Positions 7,753 through 15,025 of a stretch of 20,710 nucleotides of DNA are shown here, in pieces. Position 1 is the first letter of the stretch; each line of letters opens with the position of its first letter. Origin of the DNA: Clostridiaceae bacterium (lineage in GTDB: Bacteria > Bacillota > Clostridia > Peptostreptococcales > Peptostreptococcaceae). The position numbers were made by a program, and so were the translations under genes. The notes under the pieces are model-generated. The model did no database searches and had not been told where the DNA came from. It was given only the letters and a program-made list of their open reading frames with translations. The stretch spans positions 1-20,710 of the forward strand of contig CABIVQ010000053.1 of assembly GCA_902362365.1 (NCBI GenBank), given 5' to 3'.

Positions 7753-7806
7753 AAAAGCTCCTTTATTAGTAATGATAAAATTATCAAAACGTTAAGGAGC
7801 TTTTTT
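7753..7806 (-). terminator. Terminator after the globin gene
   Basis: AAAAGCTCCTT (7753-7763) pairs with AAGGAGCTTTT (7794-7804), with T-runs on both strands. The loop contains a second small palindrome, TGATAA-aa-TTATCA. It separates the globin gene from the Fur-controlled operon. Confidence 0.8.
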
Positions 7807-7812
7807 AATAAG

Positions 7813-8280
7813 TTACATTCTTTGATGTATTTGATTATCTCTACATATTTTATCTATATATATATCTTTTTCTACATCTATGAATACTTTTGCTATTACT
7901 TCATAAGCCTCTGCCCATGCATTTAATACTTCTTCTGTTGCCACGTCCCCTAGTACTTCTTTTATTGCTAATAGTAAATTTTTACCTACTATTGGATAAT
8001 GTTCTGCTTTTACATTAGAATTTACATGAATGCTGCCTATTTTTTTTACTGCTGGTAATAATATTTCTAAATTATCTATATTTTGAGCTGCTGCTAATAT
8101 TGTCATTGCTAATGCTTTTGGTTGTTCTCCAGATTCTTGTTTATCCATATTGAACATTTCTTTTACTTCTGGGTTATTTGTAAACATTGTTTTGTAGAAA
8201 GTTTTTGTTATTTCTAGTCCATGCTCTTTTAACACAGGTACTGTACTTTTTACGATTTCTATTGTTTTTTGATTTAACAT
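7813..8280 (-). CDS. Single-domain globin (flavohaemoglobin-like haem domain)
   Basis: 155-residue globin matching the N-terminal haem domain of flavohaemoglobin (Hmp). Expected haem-pocket residues are visible: tyrosine B10 in TFYKTMF (about residue 29), glutamine E7 in GEQPKAL (about 53) and the proximal histidine in [12 protein letters not shown] (about 93). The [21 protein letters not shown] helix closes the fold. The FAD/NAD reductase half is absent. The last dozen residues ([14 protein letters not shown]) do not follow the usual Hmp linker, so this is either a genuine single-domain globin or a truncated Hmp. Such proteins bind O2 and NO and usually serve in NO detoxification with a partner reductase. 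AGGAG lies 9 nt before ATG. It has its own terminator; no confident promoter was found. No reductase gene is nearby. Confidence 0.88.
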   Translation of the reverse strand: MLNQKTIEIVKSTVPVLKEHGLEITKTFYKTMFTNNPEVKEMFNMDKQESGEQPKALAMTILAAAQNIDNLEILLPAVKKIGSIHVNSNVKAEHYPIVGKNLLLAIKEVLGDVATEEVLNAWAEAYEVIAKVFIDVEKDIYIDKICRDNQIHQRM

Positions 8281-8347
8281 ACTTACTCTCTCCTATAATG
8301 CGTATTTTGTATAGATTTTTTATATACTAAAAATATACCCTGCTATG

Positions 8348-8734
8348 TTATATATAAACATTTTTATATCCTTTTTCAATTTTAAATTGTGTTAGCACAA
8401 TTTTCACTATTCCAACCATGATAAGAATAATAAACATAATCCAGTAAATCCAGCGATTAAGCCATGTTGTTTCAGTGTGTGAGAAAAGATTTACCGAAAA
8501 AATATATCCATTAATTGGCTTTGGGTAAAGTGATAAAACTATAAGTATAAAGGAAAATAAATCTACCATTCCAAATAGCAAGTCATCAATTGTTACACCA
8601 AAATAATTTGATATTTCCTTTAATGAGTCAATACTTAGATATCCCCTTCCTGATTCCCATTTTGAAATGGCAGTTCTGGACACATATAAAACCTGTGCTA
8701 ATTCTTCCTTCGTAAATCCTCTATTTTTTCTCAA
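8348..8734 (-). pseudogene. XRE-type HTH regulator with membrane tail, N-terminally truncated
   Basis: 128 codons open from TTG 8734. An almost complete Cro/CI helix-turn-helix is present: LRKNRGFTKEELAQVLYVSRTAISKWESGRGYLSIDSLKEISNYFGVTIDDLL. Two hydrophobic segments follow (about 56-70 and 92-113), as in XRE proteins with a C-terminal membrane domain. The usual first residues before ELRKNRG are missing. The bases before TTG belong to the adjacent PAP2 remnant, and a stop lies a few codons upstream. No spaced ribosome binding site exists for the TTG. DDLL joins FGMVDLF directly, whereas relatives usually carry a charged linker there, so an internal in-frame deletion is also possible. Probably not expressed as a functional regulator. 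Confidence 0.7.
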
Positions 8735-9296
8735 CTCCTGAAACCAGTCTTCCTATTACCATAAATATAGAAAATAAAATTGCTGAAATACTAATAATTT
8801 TTTTAAGTGCATCGTTTTTTAATCTATAATTAACCTAATAAATAAGTGTTGGCATTGCACTTAATACAAGAAGTGTTGTCGATGATGGGTACGAAGCTTC
8901 CATAAATCCTTCGATTAGTATTGGTCTATAATTGATAGGAATCATCTCAAAAATAAGATAATACCCAATTACTATAATGTAATATATCCCCAATAATATA
9001 ATATCACAGTCCACTTTAAAAAGACTTTTTCTCTTAATTAATTGAACAAATCCAATTCCACCGAATATGATACAGATAAATATTGGTACAAGTCCCAACC
9101 AATCAGTGATTGTATAGATTGTCATATGCACACCTGTTAATTTATGAAACCAACAGTTAAATGTTGCAAAACCTATATCAGTTCCATTTTGTCCAAGGGG
9201 CTCAACATCTACCGTCTTTATTAATAATGTCCAAATAGTAAATGCTATCACTAACATAATTCCTAAAATTAATAATCTCTTTTCATTCTTTTTCAT
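8730..9296 (-). pseudogene. PAP2-family phosphatase, nonsense codon and truncated
   Basis: Remnant of a polytopic PAP2 (phosphatidic acid phosphatase type 2) membrane protein. ATG 9296 (MKKNEKRLLILGIM) is preferred over ATG 9329, which has no ribosome binding site. The frame contains TLYTITDWLGLVP-like text, INYRPILIEGF and EASYPSSTT, the last corresponding to the family's second phosphatase motif. TAG at 8837-8835 stops it after MPTLIY. Without that stop the same frame runs on through RLKNDALKKIISISAILFSI to GRLVSGV, where the motif-3 H-W-F-x-D should follow; instead the sequence switches to the XRE gene. The catalytic histidine-aspartate end is therefore lost. The natural substrate would be a lipid phosphate or undecaprenyl pyrophosphate; the specific one is unknown. 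Confidence 0.75.
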
Positions 9297-9329
9297 TTTC
9301 CCACGTCCTTTCTTATTCTCTTTTGCCAT

Positions 9330-9692
9330 TATGCTAATTCAAAAGTAACAAAAGGCGTGAAAAATATAAAGAATCGCAACGTCACATGCATGACACCAAT
9401 GGTATCATCCGCATAAACACTGATGTTTCAAAATAAAATTTGATACATCCATCTAATTTGAATTTTCTCTTACATTCATATTAACCCAAAACATATTTCT
9501 GTACACAATAATATGATGTACAGATTTATACTTCAACTGTTGGTTTTAAGCTTATTTAAGATATATATAGTTAAATAAAAATATTGTATTTATTGCTTTT
9601 TGTATTCTAATAGATTTCTTTTATAATAAAATTTCATATTGTCGTTTTATGCAGTTTTTTATCAAATAAAATCACAAATACTAAAATCCCTA
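9330..9692. other. Intergenic stretch before cotJA
   Basis: Non-coding, very AT-rich. The only structures I see are a small palindrome GTCACATGCATGAC near 9382 and the inverted repeat at 9498-9524. A minus-strand open stretch (about 9346-9410, reading ...HVTLRFFIFFTPFVTFELA then stop) has a protein-like look but matches no family I know. Confidence 0.4.
9498..9524. repeat. 8-bp perfect inverted repeat, possible operator
   Basis: TCTGTACA and TGTACAGA separated by 11 nt (CAATAATATGA). Two near turns of the helix separate the half-site centres, as for a dimeric regulator. No T-run follows, so it is not a terminator. It lies about 170 bp upstream of the putative cotJ promoter. Confidence 0.5.
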
Positions 9693-9701
9693 CATATTAT
9701 A
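9674..9701 (+). promoter_or_regulatory. Possible mother-cell sigma (SigK/SigE) promoter of cotJ
   Basis: AC (9674-9675), 17-nt gap, CATATTATA (9693-9701). This fits the AC ... CATAnnnTA form of sporulation mother-cell promoters and lies about 80 nt before cotJA. The motif is short, so chance is possible. Confidence 0.4.
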
Positions 9702-9784
9702 TATCAAATAGAAGTTTACCAAAATTTAACTTAAAATACTACTTTTTAGTAAATATATAAAAAATTTAATTAAGGAGAATGATT

Positions 9785-10003
9785 ATGGATAACTATAAAG
9801 ACATCATACAAATTTCTGGCTGTGAATTAGCTAGACCATATATAAACCGTCAAGTTTATAACAAATACTATGATTTAGATATAGCTTTGCTAAGAGGAAC
9901 TTTATTCCCAGAACTAGATTTAGTAGAGTCAAATAATTACAACGAATGGCTATATAAAAATCCTAAAAATAGGGTTATGGCCAAAAAGGAGTGTAAAAAA
10001 TAG
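9785..10003 (+). CDS. cotJA: Spore coat-associated protein CotJA
   Basis: Small coat protein of about 72 residues. It shows the CotJA pattern: an A-R-P-Y-I-N-R-Q-V-Y core, then Y-D-L-D-I-A-L-L-R-G-T-L-F-P-E-L with the conserved glycine-threonine-leucine-phenylalanine-proline. AAGGAG is 7 nt before ATG 9785 but only 1 nt before ATG 9779, so 9785 is the likely start. First gene of cotJABC, made in the mother cell late in sporulation and laid down in the coat with CotJB and CotJC. Confidence 0.88.
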   Translation: MDNYKDIIQISGCELARPYINRQVYNKYYDLDIALLRGTLFPELDLVESNNYNEWLYKNPKNRVMAKKECKK

Positions 10004-10005
10004 TC

Positions 10006-10269
10006 ATGAAATCAAATAAAAAAGAACTTTTAAATAGACTTTTAGAGTATCAATTTGCTTGTATAGAATTAAATTTATATTTAGATAATAACCCACATGA
10101 TGAAAATGCTCTAGATTCATATAACACATACTTACGTAAATTTATGCAAACTAAGGAAGCCTATGAATGTGAATATGGACCATTGACTAACTTTGGCTAT
10201 GTGCCAGGCTCAAGCCCTTGGCAATGGGTATGTAATCCTTGGCCATGGGACAATGAATTCTATAATTAG
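10006..10269 (+). CDS. cotJB: Spore coat protein CotJB
   Basis: 87-residue coat protein. The N-terminal helix reads LLNRLLEYQFACIELNLYLD and a short N-P-H-D-E-N-A-L turn follows, then YNTYLRKFMQTKEAYE and an aromatic, proline-rich tail (PWQWVCNPWPWDNE) that is diagnostic of CotJB. It begins 2 nt after the cotJA stop, with AAGGAG inside the end of cotJA, so the pair is co-translated. It probably helps assemble CotJC into the coat. Confidence 0.92.
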   Translation: MKSNKKELLNRLLEYQFACIELNLYLDNNPHDENALDSYNTYLRKFMQTKEAYECEYGPLTNFGYVPGSSPWQWVCNPWPWDNEFYN

Positions 10270-10327
10270 ATTTATACAATATAAAGATTAATTTAATTTT
10301 TTAACACTTAAAGGAGGTCAAGTTAAT

Positions 10328-10900
10328 ATGTGGATTTACCAAAAAACATTGGAATACCCCGTTAACATAAAAAATTCAGATCCAAGGATGGCTAAACTTA
10401 TACTTGCTCAGCTAGGAGGACCTAATGGAGAACTTGCAGCTGCAATTAGATATCTTCAACAAAGATATACTATGCCAACTGGAAAATCTCGTGGACTTTT
10501 AACTGACATAGGTACAGAAGAGATGGCTCACGTTGAAATAATATCTTCTATTTTATATCAATTAACTCGTAAATGTACTCCTGAAGAGCTTAAGGCTGCT
10601 GGATTTGGACCAAACTATGCAACTTTTGGACATGGACTACAACCAGTAGATGCTAATGGCGTAAATTTTACAACATCTTATATTAATGCCTTTGGAGATG
10701 CTGTAACTAATTTGCATGAACATATGGCTGCTGAACAAAAAGCATTGGCAACTTATTACCAATTGCTAAATTTAACTGATGATTGTGATTTAAAAGATGT
10801 ATTACGTTTTTTAGGCCAAAGAGAAATAGTGCATTATCAAAGATTTGGTGAGGCATTGATGGATATTTATGAATTTACTGAATGTAAGAAACAATTTTAG
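10328..10900 (+). CDS. cotJC: CotJC, manganese-catalase-like spore coat protein
   Basis: 190-residue protein of the manganese-catalase fold (CotJC/CotCB). Probable dimanganese ligands are all present: E35 in NGELAAA, E65 and H68 in TEEMAHVE, E136 in HMAAEQKA, and E166 and H169 in QREIVHYQRFGE. The fold may break down peroxide on the spore surface; clostridial homologues are known coat components. It has a strong AGGAGG site. A 58-nt gap after cotJB holds no terminator, so it is the third gene of the operon. Shorter than soluble Mn-catalases (about 270), as is normal for CotJC. No terminator is visible before the IS1182-family element that begins 38 nt after its stop. Confidence 0.95.
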   Translation: MWIYQKTLEYPVNIKNSDPRMAKLILAQLGGPNGELAAAIRYLQQRYTMPTGKSRGLLTDIGTEEMAHVEIISSILYQLTRKCTPEELKAAGFGPNYATFGHGLQPVDANGVNFTTSYINAFGDAVTNLHEHMAAEQKALATYYQLLNLTDDCDLKDVLRFLGQREIVHYQRFGEALMDIYEFTECKKQF

Positions 10901-10976
10901 TAAGTACTAATAAAATATTTATAAAAAGTAAAATAAAGTGGCTGTCTCAAAATAAAAAGATAGTTCCACAAAAAGG

Positions 10977-11010
10977 AAGGGATGAACTCACATAAAGTTC
11001 ATCCCTTTTG
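10977..11010 (+). terminator. IS1182 leader hairpin
   Basis: AAGGGATGAACT (10977-10988) pairs perfectly with AGTTCATCCCTT (10996-11007), followed by TTGTGT and bordered by A/T extensions that also pair. It is placed to block read-through transcription from cotJC into the transposase gene, a common IS device. Confidence 0.6.
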
Positions 11011-11096
11011 TGTACACTTAAAGTATTCAAAACTTCACTTTATATAAAAATTATTCCCAAATCTCAGAAAATTATCAATTAAAATTACCTATAGAT

Positions 11097-12629
11097 TTGG
11101 ATGTATTAATACCAGAGGATGATTCAGTGAGATTGCTAAGCCTAATGATGGAGGAATTAGATTATAAAAAATTATACGAGGCGTACTCCCAAAATGGGAG
11201 AAATCCTGCAGTTCCACCTAAAATCCTATTCAAAATATTAATTTATGCATACATGAATGATATTTGGTCAAGTAGAAAAATCGAACTTGCCTGTAAAAGA
11301 GATGTAAATTTTATGTGGCTATTAGAAGGTTTTAAAGCTCCTGATCATAATAATATTGTAAGATTTAGAACGGGAAGATTAGAGATTATACTTGATGATT
11401 TATTTAATCAATTTATTATAAAGTTATATGAAAATAATGAACTTGAATTAAAAAATCTATTTATAGATGGTACAAAAATTGAGGCTAACGCCAATAAATA
11501 CACTTTTGTGTGGAAAAAAACAGTAAGCAAAAATGAAATAAAATTAGGCGAAGCCATAAAATTATTTATTAAAAATATAAATGATAAATTCAATAAAAAC
11601 TTTTCAATTGTTGAAAATACACTTAAATGTAAATTACTCAATGAAATTTTAGAATTTTTAAACTCTATAAAATTATCATCAAATATAGAATTTGTTTATG
11701 GCAAAGGCAAGAGAAAAACAGAACTTCAAAAATTAATAGAGGAAGCCAATAAATACTTAGAAAGACAGTCTAAATATGATTTATATAATTCTATTTTTAA
11801 TGGAAGAAATAGTTTTTCTAAGACAGATATAGATGCTACATTTATGCATATGAAAGATGATCACATGAAAAATGCTCAATTAAAACCTGGATATAATATT
11901 CAGATAGGAGTTGAGGGTGAATATATAGTTGGAGTTGATATTTCTAGTGAAAGATCAGATCAACTTACATTTATTCCATTTTTAGATAAATTAGGCGAAA
12001 GCCTTCCGGCTAAATATGAAAATATAATAGCTGATGCTGGTTATGAAAGTGAAGAAAATTATGTTTATTTAGAAGAAAATAATCAAAAATCATTTATAAA
12101 ACCACAAAATTATGAAAATACAAAGAGTAAAAAGTTTAAGAATAATATTGGTAAAAGAGAAAATATGATTTATAACAAAATAGCTGATACTTATACTTGT
12201 GCTAATAATAAAGAATTAAAATTTATAGCTACAACTACGAGAAAATCAAAATCTGGATATATTTCGAAAGCTAAAATATATGAATGTGAAAATTGTAATG
12301 ACTGTCCTATTAAATTAAAATATACAAAAGCAAAGGGTAATAAAAGGATACAAGTATCTCCTGTATTTATAACAAAAAGAAAACAATCACAAGATAATAT
12401 AACAAGTGAGTTTGGTATTTTAACTAGAATGAATAGATCTATACAAGTTGAAGGTGCATTTGCGGTAATAAAAGAAAATCATAATTTTAGAAGATTTTTA
12501 ACTAGAGGTAAGAAAAATGTAAAAGTAGAATTTACACTTTTAGCACTTGCTTACAATTTAAATAAACTTCATAATAAAATTCAACAAAATAGATTAGGTG
12601 TAACTTTTTATACAAAAGCGATAGCTTAA
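11097..12629 (+). CDS. IS1182-family transposase (DDE)
   Basis: DDE transposase of 510 residues from TTG 11097. An N-terminal DUF772-type domain (RNPAVPPKILFKILIYAYMN) leads into the catalytic core. The likely catalytic residues are D124 in LFIDGTKIEANA, D313 in IIADAGYESEE and E452 in IQVEGAFAVIKE, and a C-x-x-C-x-x-C zinc motif (C-E-N-C-N-D-C) lies near 397-403. The frame is open upstream to 11022 and encodes NYQLKLPIDL just before VLIPEDD, the usual start region of this family. Yet no ATG, GTG or TTG exists there, so either TTG 11097 is used or a non-standard codon such as ATT 11025 or ATC 11061. No frameshifts or stops inside. Confidence 0.93.
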   Translation: MDVLIPEDDSVRLLSLMMEELDYKKLYEAYSQNGRNPAVPPKILFKILIYAYMNDIWSSRKIELACKRDVNFMWLLEGFKAPDHNNIVRFRTGRLEIILDDLFNQFIIKLYENNELELKNLFIDGTKIEANANKYTFVWKKTVSKNEIKLGEAIKLFIKNINDKFNKNFSIVENTLKCKLLNEILEFLNSIKLSSNIEFVYGKGKRKTELQKLIEEANKYLERQSKYDLYNSIFNGRNSFSKTDIDATFMHMKDDHMKNAQLKPGYNIQIGVEGEYIVGVDISSERSDQLTFIPFLDKLGESLPAKYENIIADAGYESEENYVYLEENNQKSFIKPQNYENTKSKKFKNNIGKRENMIYNKIADTYTCANNKELKFIATTTRKSKSGYISKAKIYECENCNDCPIKLKYTKAKGNKRIQVSPVFITKRKQSQDNITSEFGILTRMNRSIQVEGAFAVIKENHNFRRFLTRGKKNVKVEFTLLALAYNLNKLHNKIQQNRLGVTFYTKAIA

Positions 12630-12640
12630 ATATTTACATT

Positions 12641-12672
12641 ATATGGGATATTTATAGATATCCTATTTTGTC
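12641..12672 (+). terminator. Hairpin after the transposase gene
   Basis: GGATAT (12646-12651), loop TTATAG, ATATCC (12658-12663), then TATTTTGT. A short stem with a modest T-tract just after the stop codon; probably the transposase terminator. Confidence 0.5.
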
Positions 12673-12760
12673 ATGTCCAAATATAATCTAATTTAACAAA
12701 TAACGTAAAATATATTAAATTATCCTAGGTATAAAGTCATAAAAAAGAGTTGCCTCTTTT

Positions 12761-12776
12761 ATGATTTTAAAATCAT
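12761..12776. repeat. 16-bp perfect palindrome inside IS1182 right end
   Basis: ATGATTTTAAAATCAT, directly inside the right terminal repeat. A second hairpin (CATAAAAAAGAG / CTCTTTTATG, 12738-12763) adjoins it. The left end has no equivalent, so the ends are asymmetric. Confidence 0.6.
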
Positions 12777-12798
12777 TTTGAGACAACCCCTCTTTTCC

Positions 12799-12826
12799 TC
12801 GTTTTCGAGGGTTTGAATGGTGGAGA
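12799..12826 (-). repeat. Dispersed intergenic repeat, copy A
   Basis: A 28-nt block that matches 17317-17344 at 24 of 28 positions; shared core AATGGTGGAGA on the plus strand (TCTCCACCATT on the minus strand). A CCTCG-TTTT-CGAGG hairpin lies beside it. The bases just beyond (ATGATTC/GAATCAT stem) partly resemble the neighbourhood of copy B. It lies between the IS1182 right end and the histidine kinase gene; its function is unknown. Confidence 0.55.
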
Positions 12827-12917
12827 TGATTCACAAGAATCATACCCACAATTAACTTATACTCAACTTTATAATAAATGCCTAATAAAACTTCACATTC
12901 ATTTATAGCTTATTTAA

Positions 12918-12937
12918 AATGCTATACGTCTAGCATT
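12918..12937 (-). terminator. Possible terminator after the histidine kinase gene
   Basis: AATGCTA and TAGCATT form a perfect 7-bp stem with a 6-nt loop, followed on the minus strand by TTTTAAAT. It lies 54 nt beyond the last gene of the LanFEG-RR-HK operon. The T-tract is short. The rest of 12838-12990 shows nothing recognisable. Confidence 0.45.
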
Positions 12938-12990
12938 ACAATAAATATACTCTAGCTATACTAAGTATATGTATAATCTATCTGAATATA

Positions 12991-14355
12991 TCACACTTTA
13001 GTATTAATCATTAACGAAACCTCTGCACCAACTTTGTCTTCTCTATTTTTTAAGATTACAAAACCACCATGCTTTTTAGCTACGGATTCTGCAATATACA
13101 ATCCCATACCATAATGTTCTCCAACTTTTCTTTCATTTGCTTCCATATAAAATTGACTTGTGGCATTTTTGAGTCCACCCTCAGTAAATCCTCTACCAGA
13201 ATCCCTTATAGTAAATATAAACATACCTTCCTTCTCACTTACTACAAACTCAATCTCACTTTTTGTATGTGAATAGTCAACTGCATTTGACATTATGTTT
13301 ACAATAGCTCTCATTAAGAGTTCTTTATTCCCTATAATTATTTTTGTTTTATAACTCATCTTATTAGAAACTGCTATGCTTTTTAATGAACACAATGCGT
13401 AAAGTTCACATTTTAATTCTTCTACAAATTTATCTATGTCAATAGCTTCTTTAGTTTCATTTTTTTCTAAAGGTGATTTTGATATATCAATTAATATAGA
13501 TATATATTTTTCAACTTTATCTGCATTATTAATAATGTAGTCTGTAAACTCTCTATCCTCTTGACATAGTTGACTCTCCTTTAAAAGTTCTGCATTTCCT
13601 TTTATTATAGTTATTGGTGTTTTTATATCATGAGCTAGCGCACATATTTGATTTTTCTTTTCCTTTTCCATATGCCACTGCATCATTAACGATTCTTTTA
13701 AGGCTATTTTCATATTTGAAATGGAAATTAATACTTCATTAAATTCTTTCACATCACTATTTTTCACTTCAAAATCTAAGTCTTGATTCATTATTTTCTC
13801 AGTTGATAATTTAAGAGGATACAATTCTTTTTTTAATTTTTTACCAAACTGTATTGCTATGATAAGTGCTATAAATATAAATCCTGTTAAAAATACAACT
13901 ATTAATAGTTTTTCTGGGTATGGTATTAAGTCATGCAGTATCCTTGATGTAAAGTGTGCTTTAATATCATATCCAATTATACAAGTTCCATCTTTAAAGA
14001 TTATTTTATCGTAAACATATTTACTGCTGAATTTTTCCCCATTTAAATATTTATTTATATTCTTTGTTTCATCTTCATTAGTGTTTGCTTTAACCACTTT
14101 ATTTTTATTATCAAAAAAAATGTAATTACTTGAATAAGGTATTTTACTTGAATCAAACTTCAAACCTTGCTTTGCTTCTAGTTTTAATTTTTCTACTTGA
14201 TTTTCCATATAGTTAGCAGGCTTTATTATATCCTTATTAACAGAAATATTAATAAAAGCTACTAATGAAAAAATCCATATTATGCTTAAAATACAAAAAC
14301 TAATCAAGTATCCTAAAAATATCATGTACAGACTTTTTCCTCTTTTTATATCCAT
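12991..14355 (-). CDS. Sensor histidine kinase, lantibiotic-sensing (NisK/CprK-like)
   Basis: Membrane histidine kinase of about 454 residues. Two transmembrane segments (about 9-33 and 150-171) enclose an extracytoplasmic sensor of about 115 residues, followed by a HAMP-like linker. The H-box is CALAHDIKTPITIIKGNAELL with the phospho-accepting histidine near residue 242. N-box NIMSNAVDYS, G-boxes DSGRGF and GMGLYIAESVAKKHGG close the ATPase domain. It overlaps the response-regulator stop by 10 nt if started at ATG 14355, which has GGATA at good distance; ATG 14373 would add six residues. It should sense a lantibiotic or other cationic peptide and phosphorylate the regulator encoded upstream. 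Confidence 0.9.
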   Translation of the reverse strand: MDIKRGKSLYMIFLGYLISFCILSIIWIFSLVAFINISVNKDIIKPANYMENQVEKLKLEAKQGLKFDSSKIPYSSNYIFFDNKNKVVKANTNEDETKNINKYLNGEKFSSKYVYDKIIFKDGTCIIGYDIKAHFTSRILHDLIPYPEKLLIVVFLTGFIFIALIIAIQFGKKLKKELYPLKLSTEKIMNQDLDFEVKNSDVKEFNEVLISISNMKIALKESLMMQWHMEKEKKNQICALAHDIKTPITIIKGNAELLKESQLCQEDREFTDYIINNADKVEKYISILIDISKSPLEKNETKEAIDIDKFVEELKCELYALCSLKSIAVSNKMSYKTKIIIGNKELLMRAIVNIMSNAVDYSHTKSEIEFVVSEKEGMFIFTIRDSGRGFTEGGLKNATSQFYMEANERKVGEHYGMGLYIAESVAKKHGGFVILKNREDKVGAEVSLMINTKV

Positions 14356-15011
14356 TTGTATCCTATCCCCCAAACTGTTGTGATGGGGCTTTCTATATAC
14401 TTAGTAAGCTTGGCACGTATATTTTTTATATGTTCTCTAATGCAGCTACTGTCACTATCTTTATCAAATCCATAAACTTCTATAAAAATTTGTTCTAATG
14501 TGAAAACTTGTCCCTTGTGTCTTGCTAAATACTCACAAATTTTATATTCACCTTTTGTAAGTAGTATTTTTTCATCATTAAAATATATTTCTTTTGATTT
14601 CAAGTTAAATTTTAATTCATTTGTTGATAAAACTTGTTGTTTTTCTCTATGTTCTCTTCTGAGATGAGCCTCTACTCTTGCCCTTAATTCCAAAATACTA
14701 AAAGGCTTTTTTATATAATCATCTGCACCTATAGAAAATCCTTCTAGTATATCTTCCTCCATCGTTTTGGCAGTTATGAAAATTATTGGACAATCAACTT
14801 CATCTCGAATATATCTACATAAAGTAAATCCATCTACGGTTGGCATCATTACATCTAATAGTATTAAATCAAATTTATTAAGTTCTTCTTTACTAATATC
14901 TATTGCATTATTTCTTACAGTAACTGCGTATCCCTGCTTTTTCAATGCACTTTTTATCAAATTACAAATCTCAATCTCATCATCAACTACTAAAATATTT
15001 ATACTATTCAT
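14346..15011 (-). CDS. OmpR-family response regulator (NisR/CprR-like)
   Basis: 221-residue regulator. Receiver domain with acidic pocket D10-D11, phospho-acceptor D53 in LILLDVMMP, switch threonine in FITAK and lysine in DYIKKPF. The C-terminal winged helix of OmpR type includes LTKGEYKICEYLARHKGQVFT and the DNA-recognition segment CIREHIKNIRAKL, ending TVWGIGYKW. ATG 15011 is chosen because AGGAG lies 5 nt before it; an upstream ATG at 15053 lies inside the permease gene. Overlaps the kinase gene, so the two are coupled. The 11-bp direct repeat upstream of the operon is its likely binding site. Confidence 0.93.
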   Translation of the reverse strand: MNSINILVVDDEIEICNLIKSALKKQGYAVTVRNNAIDISKEELNKFDLILLDVMMPTVDGFTLCRYIRDEVDCPIIFITAKTMEEDILEGFSIGADDYIKKPFSILELRARVEAHLRREHREKQQVLSTNELKFNLKSKEIYFNDEKILLTKGEYKICEYLARHKGQVFTLEQIFIEVYGFDKDSDSSCIREHIKNIRAKLTKYIESPITTVWGIGYKWI

Positions 15012-15025
15012 AAATACTCCTTGCT

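Larger units (their letters stand above)
10938..12790 (+). mobile_element. Complete IS1182-family insertion sequence
   Basis: About 1.85 kb bounded by 16-bp terminal inverted repeats: GTGGCTGTCTCAAAAT at 10938-10953 and its near match GGGGTTGTCTCAAAAT read inward from 12790, 14 of 16 identical. It holds one transposase gene with an intact frame, a leader hairpin, a trailing hairpin and a subterminal 16-bp palindrome. No target duplication was obvious on inspection. It sits right behind cotJC and may have removed that operon's terminator. Likely still mobile or recently so, given the unbroken gene. Confidence 0.88.

Noticed and set aside
7771..7786. Second Fur-like palindrome (TGATAA-aa-TTATCA)
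   Set aside because: It is only 14 bp, lies inside a terminator loop, lacks the Fur core GATAATGATTATC and has no promoter next to it.
9330..9480. Coding remnant upstream of the PAP2 gene on the minus strand
   Set aside because: Open stretches are short and in different frames, and no family was recognised; recorded only as intergenic.
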